A stretch of DNA of 64,000 bases, taken from AP-15 sp963814865. Lineage in GTDB: Bacteria; Pseudomonadota; Alphaproteobacteria; ATCC43930; CGMCC-115725. The stretch lies in assembly GCA_963814865.1 (NCBI GenBank), contig CAWFEN010000014.1:682001-746000 (forward strand), written 5' to 3'. Shown here piece after piece: positions 26,103-35,442 of the stretch. The notes beneath the pieces are model-generated. The model was given only the letters and a program-made list of their open reading frames with translations. It was not told where the DNA came from and searched no databases. The position numbers were made by a program, and so were the translations under genes. The first letter of the stretch is position 1. Every line of letters begins with the position of its first letter.

Positions 26103-27320
26103 ATGACCAAGCCGCATGGTCCGCTCCAGGGCGTGAAGGTCGTTGCCTGCTCCACCGCGCAGGCCGGCACGGTGCCGTACATGCTGATGGCCGACCTGGG
26201 CGCGGAGGTGGTCAAGATCGAGGTGCCGGGGGTCGGCGACAATTCGCGCGGGTCGACCGTCCTGCCCGGTTTCCCCAGCACCTATTTCGAGACCAACAAT
26301 CGCGGCGTGAAGAGCGTCACCTTGAACCTGAAAACCGGGGAAGGTCGGGAAGTTCTCCGCAAGCTGGTCGCGACCGCGGACATCTTCGGCCAGAACTTCC
26401 GCCCCGGTGCCGCCGAGAAGAACGGCTTCGGCTACGAAGAGCTGAGGAAGGCGAACCCGAAGCTCGTCTACATGTCGATTTCGGGCTACGGCCCGAAGGG
26501 ACCGCATGCCGATCTGCCGGGCACCGATTCGATGGCCCAGGCGCTCGGCGGCATCGCGGAAGCCTACTCGACGCCGGGCCAGCCGCTGCGCACCGGCATC
26601 GTATCCGTCGCCGACGAAACCTGCGCCATTCTCGCCTTTGGCGGCGCCCTCGCCGCGCTCACCTGCGCGCGCGCCACCGGCATCGGCCAGAAGGTCGATT
26701 GCTCGCTGCTCGGCGGTCAGGTCCGCTTGATGGGCTGGACCCTGACGACGGCGATGTGGCGCAACCGCGATCCGGTCACCGGCCAGGCCCGCGTTACCGG
26801 CACGCCGCAACGCCCCGGCCTCAGCGCCAGCTTCAACGACCGCGACGGCAAGCCGCTGGTGTTCCAGCTGAATGGCGCCCGCAAATGGCGTGACGCGATG
26901 GTGGCGCTCGGCTTTTACGAGACGCTGGAAGAGGCCGGCTTCGGCGATCTCGGCGTGATCATCTCATCCGACGAAAAGCGCACGACCTTGCTGCGCATGC
27001 TGGACGAGCTGTTCGCGGCAGGGTCGCGCGACGATTGGGTGGCGCGGCTGCGCGGCGCGGACATCGTCTCCGCTCCGATCAACACCTTGCTCGAAGCCGC
27101 CGACGATCCCGACGTGCTGGCCAATGGATACGTGACCGAGATCGATTACCCAAAGCACGGCAAGACCCTGAAAGTGCACGGTTCACCGTGGCATTTCTCC
27201 GAAACGCCGGCCCATGTCGGCATCGCCCCGGAGCTCGGCGCGCATAACGACGAAATCCTCGCGGGCCTCGGCTACACCCCGGCGCAGATTCAGGATCTCA
27301 GGGACCGAAAGATCATTTGA
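26103..27320 (+). CDS. CaiB/BaiF family CoA-transferase
   Basis: A 405-residue intact class III CoA-transferase. It opens GPLQGVKVVACSTAQAGTVP, contains LGAEVVKIEVPGVGD, NNRGVKSVTLNLKTGEG, and the active-site region DLPGTDSMAQALGG, where the Asp after PGT is the expected catalytic residue that forms the mixed anhydride with CoA. It ends with the usual GYTPAQIQDLRDRKII. Length is normal (about 400). It is divergent from the disrupted tandem gene across a 152-base shared upstream region, suggesting joint control. Substrate unknown. Confidence 0.92.
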   Translation: MTKPHGPLQGVKVVACSTAQAGTVPYMLMADLGAEVVKIEVPGVGDNSRGSTVLPGFPSTYFETNNRGVKSVTLNLKTGEGREVLRKLVATADIFGQNFRPGAAEKNGFGYEELRKANPKLVYMSISGYGPKGPHADLPGTDSMAQALGGIAEAYSTPGQPLRTGIVSVADETCAILAFGGALAALTCARATGIGQKVDCSLLGGQVRLMGWTLTTAMWRNRDPVTGQARVTGTPQRPGLSASFNDRDGKPLVFQLNGARKWRDAMVALGFYETLEEAGFGDLGVIISSDEKRTTLLRMLDELFAAGSRDDWVARLRGADIVSAPINTLLEAADDPDVLANGYVTEIDYPKHGKTLKVHGSPWHFSETPAHVGIAPELGAHNDEILAGLGYTPAQIQDLRDRKII

Positions 27321-27410
27321 CGCCGTCAGACGCGGGCAGCCTGTCGCCGGTTTCCAGATCGTCGGGCTCCCGACCGGCGGCGCCGGCAGCGAAATCCGAA
27401 GACCTGCGCC

Positions 27411-28181
27411 CTATTGCTTGTAGGACGGGTCGATGCGGTCGAGCTTGCGCAGCAGGGCCGGCCATTCGAGCCTGGCCGGATCATTGCGGCCGCCGATGGG
27501 GCGAATTCTGGCGCTGTCGCGGGCGGCGCTGACGATCGCGTCGGAGATCGGGTGGAACTCGGCACCCGATTGCTGAAAGGCGAGCTGCATCGCGCAAGCC
27601 CGTTCCATGCGGTAGCACGCGAGGAAGGCCGCGGCGACGCTCGTCCCGACGATCCAGAGGCCATGATTGCGCAGGACCATGATGTGGCGATCGCCGAGAT
27701 CGGCGAGGAAACGCGCGCGTTCCTCGGGGCTTCGCGCCGAGCCCTCGTACTCGTGATACGCGACATCGCCGATCACCTGCAGCGCATGCTGGTTGAGCGG
27801 CAGCAGCCCGTCCTTCTGCATCGACACGGCGCAGCCGGCGATCGAGTGGGTATGAAGCACGCAAGCCACTTCCGGCCGGGCCATATGCACCGCGCTCGGC
27901 ATCGTAAAGCCGCCGCTGTTGACCTCGTATTCCGAAGGCTCGACCTTGTTGCCCTCGACATCGATCTTGACCAGCGACGACGCGGTGACCTCGTCGAACA
28001 GCAGACCATAGGGGTTGATCAGGAAATGGTTGTGCTGTCCCGGCACGCGCGCCGTGATGCGGGTGTTGATCAGGTCCGACCATCCGAACAGATCGACGAG
28101 GCGGTAGCAGGCGGCGAGGTCGCGCCGCGTCTGCCATTCGGCCTCGGTCATGCGCGCGACCGGCATTTCTGTAACGGACAT
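27411..28181 (-). CDS. Class II aldolase/adducin domain protein
   Basis: A 256-residue class II aldolase/adducin fold enzyme, the family of fuculose-phosphate aldolase and ribulose-phosphate epimerase. Zinc ligands are visible in CVLHTHSIAG (His-x-His) and in the later MVLRNHGLWIVG. Members often act in sugar or aromatic/acyl degradation as aldolases or decarboxylases. The ATG at 28181 follows GGAGGAAAC at ideal spacing; a GTG at 28196 would place that ribosome-binding site inside the gene. It converges on the CaiB gene. Confidence 0.9.
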   Translation of the reverse strand: MSVTEMPVARMTEAEWQTRRDLAACYRLVDLFGWSDLINTRITARVPGQHNHFLINPYGLLFDEVTASSLVKIDVEGNKVEPSEYEVNSGGFTMPSAVHMARPEVACVLHTHSIAGCAVSMQKDGLLPLNQHALQVIGDVAYHEYEGSARSPEERARFLADLGDRHIMVLRNHGLWIVGTSVAAAFLACYRMERACAMQLAFQQSGAEFHPISDAIVSAARDSARIRPIGGRNDPARLEWPALLRKLDRIDPSYKQ

Positions 28182-28299
28182 GGACGTTTCCTCCACCGAG
28201 CGAAATCCGCCAATAGAGCGGACCCGCCAGGCGCGCCTGTCAAGCAGGGACGCCAGCCGTAGACCATTTCGGCGACCCCGCGTCGGCGCCGGCTCGACC

Positions 28300-29223
28300 T
28301 TAGGCCGGCGTCCCGTTCACGTAGAGCTTCAGGGCCGCATAGATGAAGCCGTTTGCCGGCGTCGGGATGCCATGACGGCGGCCGAGCTCGACCACTTTGC
28401 CGGCGAACCAGGGCAGCTCGATCCGGTTGCCCCGGACCAGATCATTCCCCATCGAGGTGGTATGGTAAGGCGGCATCGACCGCATCATCGCCAACCCCTT
28501 GTCGGCGCTGTCCGGCGGCAACCCGACCCCCTCGGCGCGGCCGACGGCGACGGTTTCGCGCAACGCCGCTTGATAGAGGGCTAACAGGTCCGGGTCATCG
28601 CGCCACTTGCCGAGCGGCGCCCGGGTCAGCGCGTTGAGCCCGCTGAGCGGCACCAAAAGGACGAACTTTTCCCAGATCGGGACCCTGATGTCGGGGCTCA
28701 GCACGCCGTCGAAGCCAGCCGCTTCGCACAACGCCTGCAGGCGCTGGCCGCGCTCGCTGCGCCGGCCGTCGAGCTCGCCGAAGGTCATGCGCTGATAGGT
28801 GCCGGTCTGGCGGATGATTCCGGGCGCAACGATTGCGCCGGTGACGAAAGCGGTGCCGCCCATGACCGCCTCGCGCCCGAGGATCGGGATCAGCCGATCG
28901 GCCGCGTCGACGCCGTTCTGCAACGCGATCACCGCAGTCTCCGGCCCGACGATCGGGCGGAGCGGAGCGGCGGCGCCTTCAACGTCCCACAATTTGACGC
29001 AGAACAGCACGACATCGACGGTGCCGATGCCGGCGATATCGTCGGTGGCCTGGGCCGGCCGGATCAGGGTCTCGCCGCGGTCGCCTTCGATGCGCAGCCC
29101 GTTCGCGCGGATCGCCGCAAGATGCGCGCCGCGCGCGACAAAGATGACGTCCGCACCGGCCTTGGCGAGCGCCGCCCCATAGGGTCCGCCGATGCCGCCG
29201 GTTCCGATCACCGCGATGCGCAT
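28300..29223 (-). CDS. Ketopantoate reductase (2-dehydropantoate 2-reductase) family
   Basis: A 307-residue NADPH-dependent reductase of the ApbA/PanE family, which makes pantoate for CoA. The dinucleotide-binding motif is MRIAVIGTGGIGGPYGA at the very N-terminus; the second domain has the catalytic Lys/Asn region WEKFVLLVPLSGLNALT and the late MGNDLVRGNRIELPW with its conserved Glu. Because PanE-like enzymes also act on other keto acids, the exact substrate is open, so I leave out the symbol. The ATG at 29223 is 30 bases after the tRNA-Ala 3' end on the same strand, so both may share a transcript. Confidence 0.88.
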   Translation of the reverse strand: MRIAVIGTGGIGGPYGAALAKAGADVIFVARGAHLAAIRANGLRIEGDRGETLIRPAQATDDIAGIGTVDVVLFCVKLWDVEGAAAPLRPIVGPETAVIALQNGVDAADRLIPILGREAVMGGTAFVTGAIVAPGIIRQTGTYQRMTFGELDGRRSERGQRLQALCEAAGFDGVLSPDIRVPIWEKFVLLVPLSGLNALTRAPLGKWRDDPDLLALYQAALRETVAVGRAEGVGLPPDSADKGLAMMRSMPPYHTTSMGNDLVRGNRIELPWFAGKVVELGRRHGIPTPANGFIYAALKLYVNGTPA

Positions 29224-29252
29224 GCGATCCTGGTCGTTTTTCGCGTTGATGA

Positions 29253-29328
<76 letters not shown>

Positions 29329-29492
29329 ATCGCGTGTCCCGAGCCCTTTTTGCCGGACGCCGCGGACTATGGTGATCGGGTCGGCAGCTGTCAAGCCGGG
29401 CCCCCGGCGTGTCGGGCCGTGCCGCTCTGCTTGCGGCGTCCCGCCGCTGACGCTACGGTCAGCAAGCCACTTGCCGCCGAGGTTCCGGTCAG

Positions 29493-29771
29493 ATGTACGC
29501 CTTATTGAACCTCGTCAGCACGGTGATCTCGATCTATATCTGGCTGCTGATCGCCCAGGCGGTGCTGAGCTGGCTCGTCGCTTTCGGCGTCGTCAACCGG
29601 CACAATCGCGCCGTCGCCATGATCGGCGATTTTCTGTGGCGCATCACCGAGCCCCTGCTGCGGCCAATTCGCCGCGTTCTGCCGGATCTCGGCGGGATCG
29701 ACGTGTCCCCGGTGGTGCTGATCCTGGTGCTCTATTTCATCCGCAACCTGATGTTCGAATATTTTGCCTGA
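29493..29771 (+). CDS. YggT family membrane protein
   Basis: A 92-residue inner-membrane protein with two hydrophobic helices around a loop containing WRITEPLLRPIRRVLPDLGG, the YggT family hallmark (PF02325). The family is linked to cell division or osmotic stress and often sits, as here, directly before a DUF167 gene. Its stop overlaps the next start. Confidence 0.93.
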   Translation: MYALLNLVSTVISIYIWLLIAQAVLSWLVAFGVVNRHNRAVAMIGDFLWRITEPLLRPIRRVLPDLGGIDVSPVVLILVLYFIRNLMFEYFA

Positions 29772-30093
29772 CGGCCCGCTCACCCCGGCGCGCGACGGCC
29801 TGCGCCTGGCGGTCCGGCTGGCGCCGCGGGCGAAGACCGATCGTCTGCTCTGCGTCGCCGCCGCGGCCGAGGGCGGGCGCGTCGTCAAGGCCTCGGTCAC
29901 CGCACCGCCCGAGGACGGGCGCGCCAACGAGGCGCTGCTGCGGCTCCTGGCGCGGGCGTGGCGCCTGCCGCAGCGTGACTTATCGATCATCGCCGGCGCC
30001 GGCAGCCGGAATAAGACCGTGCGCATCGAGGGCGATCCGCGGCAGTTGCTCGACCGGCTCGCCACCGAGATCGCGGCCCTGCCCGGCGGGTGA
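29764..30093 (+). CDS. DUF167 (YggU) family protein
   Basis: A 109-residue YggU-type protein (PF02594). The conserved core is LAVRLAPRAKTDRL, VTAPPEDGRANEALL and SRNKTVRIEG. Function unknown; the fold is a small alpha/beta. It begins at a TTG that overlaps the yggT end by 8 bases, and its stop overlaps the GTG of the following gene, so three genes form a coupled set. Confidence 0.92.
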   Translation: MPDGPLTPARDGLRLAVRLAPRAKTDRLLCVAAAAEGGRVVKASVTAPPEDGRANEALLRLLARAWRLPQRDLSIIAGAGSRNKTVRIEGDPRQLLDRLATEIAALPGG

Positions 30094-30800
30094 GCCGAAA
30101 TCCGATGGCCCATGCGCTGTCCTCGCTGGTCATCGCCGGCATCGCCTTTTGCGGTTCCCACACCTTGCTGTCGAGCACGCGGTTGCGCGGATCGCTGCGC
30201 GACCAGCTCGGCGAGACCGGGTTTCTCGCGGTCTATTCGCTGACCGCCCTGGCGACGTTCGCCTGGTTCGTGGTCGCCTACTCGGCGGCGCCGACCGTCG
30301 AATTATGGGCGCCGCGGCGATGGATGAGGTTGGTCCCGGTGCTGGTCATGCCGTTGGCGACGATCCTCCTGGTGGCCGGCTACTCGACCGCCAATCCAAC
30401 GGCGGTCGGCATGGAGCGGTGGGCGAGGGCAGACGACCCGGCGCCCGGCATCCTGCGGGTGACGCGCCATCCGGTGATGTGGGCGATCGGATTGTGGGCG
30501 CTGAGCCATCTGATCGCGAACGGCGATCTGGCCTCGGTCTGGTTTTTCGGCGCGATCGCCGCACTGGCGCTCGGCGGCACCGTGCTGATCGACCGCAAGA
30601 AACGGCTCGCCCTCGGCAGCTACTGGAGCCGGCTCGCCGAAACCACCTCGAACCTGCCGCTTGCCGCCCTCGGCGCCGGCCGGACCCGGCTGCGCTGGCG
30701 CGATATCGGTCTGTTGCGGATCGTCGCCGGCCTCCTGCTCTACGCTGTCCTCTATCTCGCCCACCCGATCCTGACCGGCGTGCCGGTGATGGTTCCCTGA
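30090..30800 (+). CDS. NnrU family membrane protein
   Basis: A 236-residue multi-helix inner-membrane protein of the NnrU family, first linked to nitric oxide reductase expression and distantly like isoprenylcysteine methyltransferases. Hallmarks are SHTLLSSTRLRGSLRDQLGE and VTRHPVMWAIGLWALSHLIANGDLAS. The GTG at 30090 overlaps the previous stop (GTGA); an ATG at 30105 is the alternative. No denitrification genes are nearby. Confidence 0.88.
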   Translation: MSRNPMAHALSSLVIAGIAFCGSHTLLSSTRLRGSLRDQLGETGFLAVYSLTALATFAWFVVAYSAAPTVELWAPRRWMRLVPVLVMPLATILLVAGYSTANPTAVGMERWARADDPAPGILRVTRHPVMWAIGLWALSHLIANGDLASVWFFGAIAALALGGTVLIDRKKRLALGSYWSRLAETTSNLPLAALGAGRTRLRWRDIGLLRIVAGLLLYAVLYLAHPILTGVPVMVP

Positions 30801-30862
30801 GTCGCCTGCGGGTAGACTGGGCTTGGCTCCGGCCGGGAGCCTTACGTCACGAAGGACATGCC

Positions 30863-31669
30863 ATGCTGTTGCCGCTCGCAGGACGCCGCCTTTACTACGA
30901 CCTCGCCGGTCCCGAGGACGGCCCGGTCGTCTGCATCACCCATTCGCTCGCCTCCGACGGCGGCAGCTGGGCCGAGCAGGTGCCGGCCTTGCTGCAGGCC
31001 GGGTTCCGCGTGCTGCGGCTCGACATGCGCGGGCATGGCGGCAGCGACCCGGTTTCGGGCGACTATACGATGAGCCAGCTCGCCGGCGACGTCGCGGCCG
31101 TGCTCGACGCGCTCGGCCTCGCGCAGGTGCATTACATCGGGCTGTCGATCGGCGGGATGATCGGCCAGGCCGTTGCGCTCGAGCACGGGCACCGGCTGAT
31201 CTCGGCCTTGTGGTGCGACACCTTGCCGGCGAGCCCGCCCGGTGCCGCCGAGGTGTGGGCGCCGCGCATCAAGGCGGTGCGCGCGGCGAACTCGCTGGCG
31301 CCGATCGCCGAGGCCAGCATGGACCGCTATCTGAGCCCCGCCTTCCAGGCCAAAAACCCCGGTCGCTGGAAGCAGTTGCACAACACCGTCCTCGGCACGA
31401 CGCCCGCCGGCTATCTCGGCTGCTCGGCGGCGATCCTCGATTTCGATTTCGTCGCCCGCCTGCCTTCGCTGAAGCTGCCGGTGCTGGTGGTCTGCGGCGA
31501 AGAGGACGCCGGCACCCCGGCCAGCGAGAACCGCCGCCTCGCCGGCCTCGTCCCCGGCGCCCGCTACGAGGAAATCGCCGGCATGCGCCATTTCCCCAAC
31601 GTCGAAGCCCCCGACCCCTTCAACCGCATCATGACGGGCTGGCTCGACGCGCAGCGCCGTAGTCAATAA
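30863..31669 (+). CDS. Alpha/beta hydrolase (3-oxoadipate enol-lactonase-like)
   Basis: A 268-residue alpha/beta hydrolase. The oxyanion region is ITHSLASDGGSW, the nucleophile elbow GLSIGGMIGQ contains the catalytic Ser, an acid residue is near LVVCGEEDAGTP, and the His is in GMRHFPNVEAPD. This arrangement resembles PcaD-type enol-lactonases, but no other beta-ketoadipate gene is here, so the substrate is uncertain. The ATG at 30863 follows AAGGAC. Confidence 0.9.
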   Translation: MLLPLAGRRLYYDLAGPEDGPVVCITHSLASDGGSWAEQVPALLQAGFRVLRLDMRGHGGSDPVSGDYTMSQLAGDVAAVLDALGLAQVHYIGLSIGGMIGQAVALEHGHRLISALWCDTLPASPPGAAEVWAPRIKAVRAANSLAPIAEASMDRYLSPAFQAKNPGRWKQLHNTVLGTTPAGYLGCSAAILDFDFVARLPSLKLPVLVVCGEEDAGTPASENRRLAGLVPGARYEEIAGMRHFPNVEAPDPFNRIMTGWLDAQRRSQ

Positions 31670-31727
31670 GCCAGCCCGCATCCCACTTGCGCCGCGCGGC
31701 CAACAGCGCAACATTTGTGTTGTGCTG

Positions 31728-31916
31728 ATGACAGCGCGGGAGTTGCGGCGGTGGCTGGCAAAGCAGGGCTGCACATTCGAGCCTCACAAGGGTGGGAGCG
31801 GCCATCTCACCGTCATCCGCCACGATCGCCGCTCTCAGCTACCGATGCACAGCAGCAATAAAGAATTGGGCACCGGTCTCGTCAGCAAGATCAAAAAGGA
31901 TCTCGGGCTCGATTAG
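31728..31916 (+). CDS. hicA: HicA family mRNA interferase toxin
   Basis: A 62-residue protein with the double-stranded-RNA-binding-like HicA fold. The start TARELRRWLAKQGC, the active-site His in GSGHLTVIRH, and ELGTGLVSKIKKDLGL are all standard. HicA cuts mRNA when not bound by HicB. Start chosen at ATG 31728; GTG 31722 would add two residues. The antitoxin gene follows after about 20 bases, in the usual toxin-first order. Confidence 0.9.
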   Translation: MTARELRRWLAKQGCTFEPHKGGSGHLTVIRHDRRSQLPMHSSNKELGTGLVSKIKKDLGLD

Positions 31917-31937
31917 ACGTTGCTACAAAGGCGATTC

Positions 31938-32417
31938 ATGTACTTCGTAATCCTCACGCCCGACGACAACGGCACGCTTCTTGTCACGTGCCCCGATCTG
32001 CCCGAGGTAACCACCTTCGGCGAAGACCCGGATGACGCACTCCAGCGCGCCGCCGACGCCATTGAGGAGGCGCTTGCGGCGAGGATTGCCCGCCGCGAGG
32101 ATGTCCCCGCCCCGACGCCACAAGGTACCGTTAAACTTGGACGGCGCAAGATCCGCCTGTCCCTTTCGGTACCATCGTCCGAGCCTAGCCGACGGATGGT
32201 TCGTCTGCCACCACTGACTAAGGCCAAGGTCGAGCTTTACCGCGCGATGCGCTCCGATGGCATCTCGAAGGCTGAATTGGCACGCCGCCTTGGCTGGCAT
32301 GGACCGCAAGTAGATCGGCTTGTCGATCTGAATCATCGCTCGACGATCGAACACCTCGATCAAGCGCTGCGGGCAATCGGGAAGCGTCTCGACGTGAGCG
32401 TTCAAGACGCGGCGTAG
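31938..32417 (+). CDS. hicB: HicB family antitoxin with DNA-binding domain
   Basis: A 159-residue antitoxin. The N-terminal partial RNase H-like domain starts MYFVILTPDDNGTLLVTCPD and contains TFGEDPDDALQRAADAIEEAL, the HicB signature. The C-terminal part (SKAELARRLGWHGPQVDRLV) is a helix-turn-helix that would bind the operon's own promoter. It probably neutralises HicA and autoregulates the pair. It ends three bases before the convergent argG stop. Confidence 0.9.
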   Translation: MYFVILTPDDNGTLLVTCPDLPEVTTFGEDPDDALQRAADAIEEALAARIARREDVPAPTPQGTVKLGRRKIRLSLSVPSSEPSRRMVRLPPLTKAKVELYRAMRSDGISKAELARRLGWHGPQVDRLVDLNHRSTIEHLDQALRAIGKRLDVSVQDAA

Positions 32418-32420
32418 CGC

Positions 32421-33641
32421 TCATCGGCGGCGGGCGGCGAGGCGCAGGCGGAGGGCGGTTAGTTTGATGAAGCCTTCGGCGTCGCGCTGGTCGTAGACCG
32501 CATCCTCCTCGAAGGTCACGTGGGCCTGGCTGTAGAGGCTTTTCGGCGATTTGCGGCCGACAACGCTGGCCGAGCCCTTATAGAGTTTCAGCCGCACCAC
32601 GCCCTCGACATGTTCCTGGCTCCGGTCGATCAATGCCTGCAGCATCGCGCGCTCCGGGGAGAACCAGAAGCCGTTGTAGATCAGCTCGGCGTAGCGCGGC
32701 ATCAGCTCGTCCTTCAGGTGCGCCGCACCCCGGTCGAGGGTCAGGCTCTCGATGCCGCGATGCGCCGCCTGGAGGATGGTGCCGCCGGGGGTCTCATAGA
32801 CGCCGCGCGACTTCATGCCGACAAAGCGGTTCTCGACCAGGTCGAGCCGGCCGATCCCGTGCCTGCCGCCGAGTTCGTTCAAGCGCGTCAGCAACGCCGC
32901 CGGGGACAGCCGCTCGCCATCGACCGCGACCGGATCGCCGCGCGCGAACGTGATCTCGACATATTGCGGCGCGTCGGGTGCCTCCTCGGGTGCCACCGTG
33001 CGGCTGTAGACGAACTCCTCGGGCTCGGCCCACGGGTCTTCGAGCGCTTTGCCCTCGGCCGAGACGTGCAGCAGGTTGGCGTCGATCGAAAATGGCGCCT
33101 CGCCGCGCTTGTCGCGGGCGATCGGGATCTGGTGCCGGTCGGCATAGTCGAGCAGCCGGGTGCGCGAGTTGAGGTCCCATTCGCGCCACGGGGCGATGAC
33201 CTTGATGTCGGGCGCCAGCGCGTAATAGCCGAGCTCGAAGCGGACCTGGTCGTTGCCCTTGCCGGTGGCGCCATGGGCGACCGCGTCGGCACCGACCTCG
33301 CGGGCGATCTCGATCTGGCGCTTGGCGATCAGCGGCCGGGCGATCGAGCTGCCGAGCAGATAGGCGCCCTCGTAGAGCGCGTTTCCACGGAACATCGGAA
33401 AGACGAAATCGCGCACGAATTCCTCGCGCAGATCGTCGACGAAGATCTGGGCGGCGCCGAGCAGCTCGGCCTTTTTGCGCGCCGGCTCCAATTCCTCGCC
33501 CTGGCCGAGATCGGCGGTGAAGGTCACGACCTGGCAGCGATAGGTCTCCTGCAGCCAGCGCAGAATGACCGAGGTATCGAGCCCGCCGGAATACGCCAGC
33601 ACGACTTTTTTTACATCATCGCGGCTATCGGTCTTGGCCAT
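32421..33641 (-). CDS. argG: Argininosuccinate synthase
   Basis: A 406-residue enzyme joining citrulline and aspartate with ATP in arginine synthesis. The N-type PP-loop is VVLAYSGGLDTSVIL, followed by FTADLGQGEE, GATGKGNDQVRFEL, and FSIDANLLHVSAEGKALEDP. The C-terminus GFIKLTALRLRL is typical. Length matches type I enzymes of proteobacteria. It appears monocistronic. Confidence 0.97.
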   Translation of the reverse strand: MAKTDSRDDVKKVVLAYSGGLDTSVILRWLQETYRCQVVTFTADLGQGEELEPARKKAELLGAAQIFVDDLREEFVRDFVFPMFRGNALYEGAYLLGSSIARPLIAKRQIEIAREVGADAVAHGATGKGNDQVRFELGYYALAPDIKVIAPWREWDLNSRTRLLDYADRHQIPIARDKRGEAPFSIDANLLHVSAEGKALEDPWAEPEEFVYSRTVAPEEAPDAPQYVEITFARGDPVAVDGERLSPAALLTRLNELGGRHGIGRLDLVENRFVGMKSRGVYETPGGTILQAAHRGIESLTLDRGAAHLKDELMPRYAELIYNGFWFSPERAMLQALIDRSQEHVEGVVRLKLYKGSASVVGRKSPKSLYSQAHVTFEEDAVYDQRDAEGFIKLTALRLRLAARRR

Positions 33642-33897
33642 CGTCCCTGCTCTTCCACCATTGCGTCACGTCCGCGGAAGCGGGAGGACAGGTTGACGGT
33701 CACACCGGCCGTCCCGTGGATTCCCACACGCGCGGGATAGACGGTAAAGACCGCCCTTGTGTCAACGCAAGCGACACGAAGCAATCCCATGCGGGCGCCG
33801 GTTGCCGCGCGGTGATACGGCTTGACGGGGTCGCAGCTGAAATGATATAGTAATCGCAACAATAACCAAAGATGCAAATCAGACAGCGGAGGCTACT

Positions 33898-34209
33898 ATG
33901 AAGGTCATGGTTCAGGTGAAGATGGATGTCGAGGCCAGCAATGACGTAATCCGTAAGGGAAAGCTCGCCGCGCTGATTGAGTCCTATCTTGCCGAACATA
34001 AACCGGAAGCAGCATATTTTTTTACCATAGACGGCCACCGGGGCGGCATCATGATTTTCGATATGACCGATGCGTCTCAGATACCCGCTCTTGCCGAACC
34101 GTGGTTTCTTGCGGGCAATGCCAAGGTGGAGATCGTTCCGGTGATGACGCCGCAAGACCTGGCAAATGCCGGCCCGGCCATCGAGGCAGCGGTCAAAAAA
34201 TACGGGTGA
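33898..34209 (+). CDS. Small hypothetical protein (DUF3303-like fold suspected)
   Basis: A 103-residue soluble protein starting MKVMVQVKMDVEASND. Its pattern, including YFFTIDGHRGGIMIFDMTD and VEIVPVMTPQDLANA, resembles small ferredoxin-like alpha/beta proteins such as DUF3303, but I cannot name the family with certainty. The ATG follows a strong GCGGAGG ribosome-binding site (33886-33892), and the region before it (33839-33880) is AT-richer and may carry the promoter. It converges on rlmN. Confidence 0.7.
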   Translation: MKVMVQVKMDVEASNDVIRKGKLAALIESYLAEHKPEAAYFFTIDGHRGGIMIFDMTDASQIPALAEPWFLAGNAKVEIVPVMTPQDLANAGPAIEAAVKKYG

Positions 34210-34279
34210 TCGTCGACGCAATTGCCATCTGAGCCGCGCCGACCGGAGCTGCAGATCAGGTTGATCACCGCGCTGAGCC

Positions 34280-35395
34280 TCAATTCGGCGCCGGGGCGGC
34301 GCGCCGCGCGCGCACGCTGTCGGATTTGAGCTGGCCGCAGGCGGCGAGGATGTCGCGGCCGCGCGGGGTGCGCACCGGCGCAGAATAGCCGGCGGCAAAG
34401 ACGATGTCGGAAAACGCCGTGATCGCCGCCTCGGTCGAGCATTCGTAGGGCGCGCCGGGCCACGGGTTGAACGGGATCAGGTTGACCTTGGCCGGGATGC
34501 CGGCAATGAGCCGCACCAGCTCGCGCGCCTCGGCCGGGCTGTCGTTGACGCCTTTCAGCATGACGTATTCGAAGGTGATCCGCCGCGCATTGCTGCTGCC
34601 CGGATAGGTGCGGCAGGCGTCGAGCAGCTCGGCGATCGGGTATTTCCGGTTGAGCGGCACGAGCCGGTCGCGAACGTCGTCGCGCACCGCATGCAGCGAG
34701 ATCGCGAGGTTGACCGCGAGCTCCGCGCCGCAGCGCCGGATCATCGGCACCACCCCGGCGGTCGAGAGCGTGATCTTGCGGCGCGAGATCGACAGGCCCT
34801 CGGGATCCATGACGATCTTCAACGCCGCCGCGACGTTTTCGTAATTGTAGAGCGGCTCGCCCATGCCCATCAGCACGATATTGGTCAGTTGCCGGTCGTT
34901 CGCAGCTGCCGCTGCCGGCGACGGCCATTCGCCCAGCGCATCGCGCGCGACCATGACCTGCCCGACAATCTCCGCTGCCCCGAGATTACGCACCAGCGGC
35001 TGCGTGCCGGTGTGGCAGAAGGTGCAGCTCAGCGTGCAGCCGACCTGCGAAGAGACGCATAACGTGCCGCGATCCTCCTCGGGAATGTGCACGGTTTCGA
35101 CCTCCTGCCCGTCGGCAAAACGCAACAGCCATTTGCGCGTCCCGTCGACCGAAGCGAGGGCGCGCGACACGGCCGGCCGGCGCAGCTCGTAGCGCTCGGC
35201 GAGCGCGTCGCGGAACGCCCGCGACAGCGAGGTCATCTGCGCGAAATCGGTGGCGCCCCGGTGATAGATCCAATGCCACAGCTGGCGCGCGCGAAACGGC
35301 TCGGCGCCGAACGCGGCCATCTCGGCGGCGAGGTCGGTGCGGCCGAGCCCGACGAGGTTGCGGCGCGGTTCGGCAGGCGGGATCGCGATCGCCAT
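34280..35395 (-). CDS. rlmN: 23S rRNA (adenine2503-C2)-methyltransferase RlmN
   Basis: A 371-residue radical-SAM enzyme that methylates A2503 of 23S rRNA and A37 of some tRNAs. The iron-sulfur cysteines are in VGCTLSCTFCHTG, followed by NIVLMGMGEPLYNYENV and ITLSTAGVVP. The methyl-carrying cysteine is in PYECSTEAAI. I place the start at the ATG at 35395; the ATG at 35461 adds an unlikely 22-residue leader. Confidence 0.96.
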   Translation of the reverse strand: MAIAIPPAEPRRNLVGLGRTDLAAEMAAFGAEPFRARQLWHWIYHRGATDFAQMTSLSRAFRDALAERYELRRPAVSRALASVDGTRKWLLRFADGQEVETVHIPEEDRGTLCVSSQVGCTLSCTFCHTGTQPLVRNLGAAEIVGQVMVARDALGEWPSPAAAAANDRQLTNIVLMGMGEPLYNYENVAAALKIVMDPEGLSISRRKITLSTAGVVPMIRRCGAELAVNLAISLHAVRDDVRDRLVPLNRKYPIAELLDACRTYPGSSNARRITFEYVMLKGVNDSPAEARELVRLIAGIPAKVNLIPFNPWPGAPYECSTEAAITAFSDIVFAAGYSAPVRTPRGRDILAACGQLKSDSVRARRAAPAPN

Positions 35396-35442
35396 GATCG
35401 CCGAAATATAGGCGGCGGCGGGTTCGGGCGCTACGCCGGCAG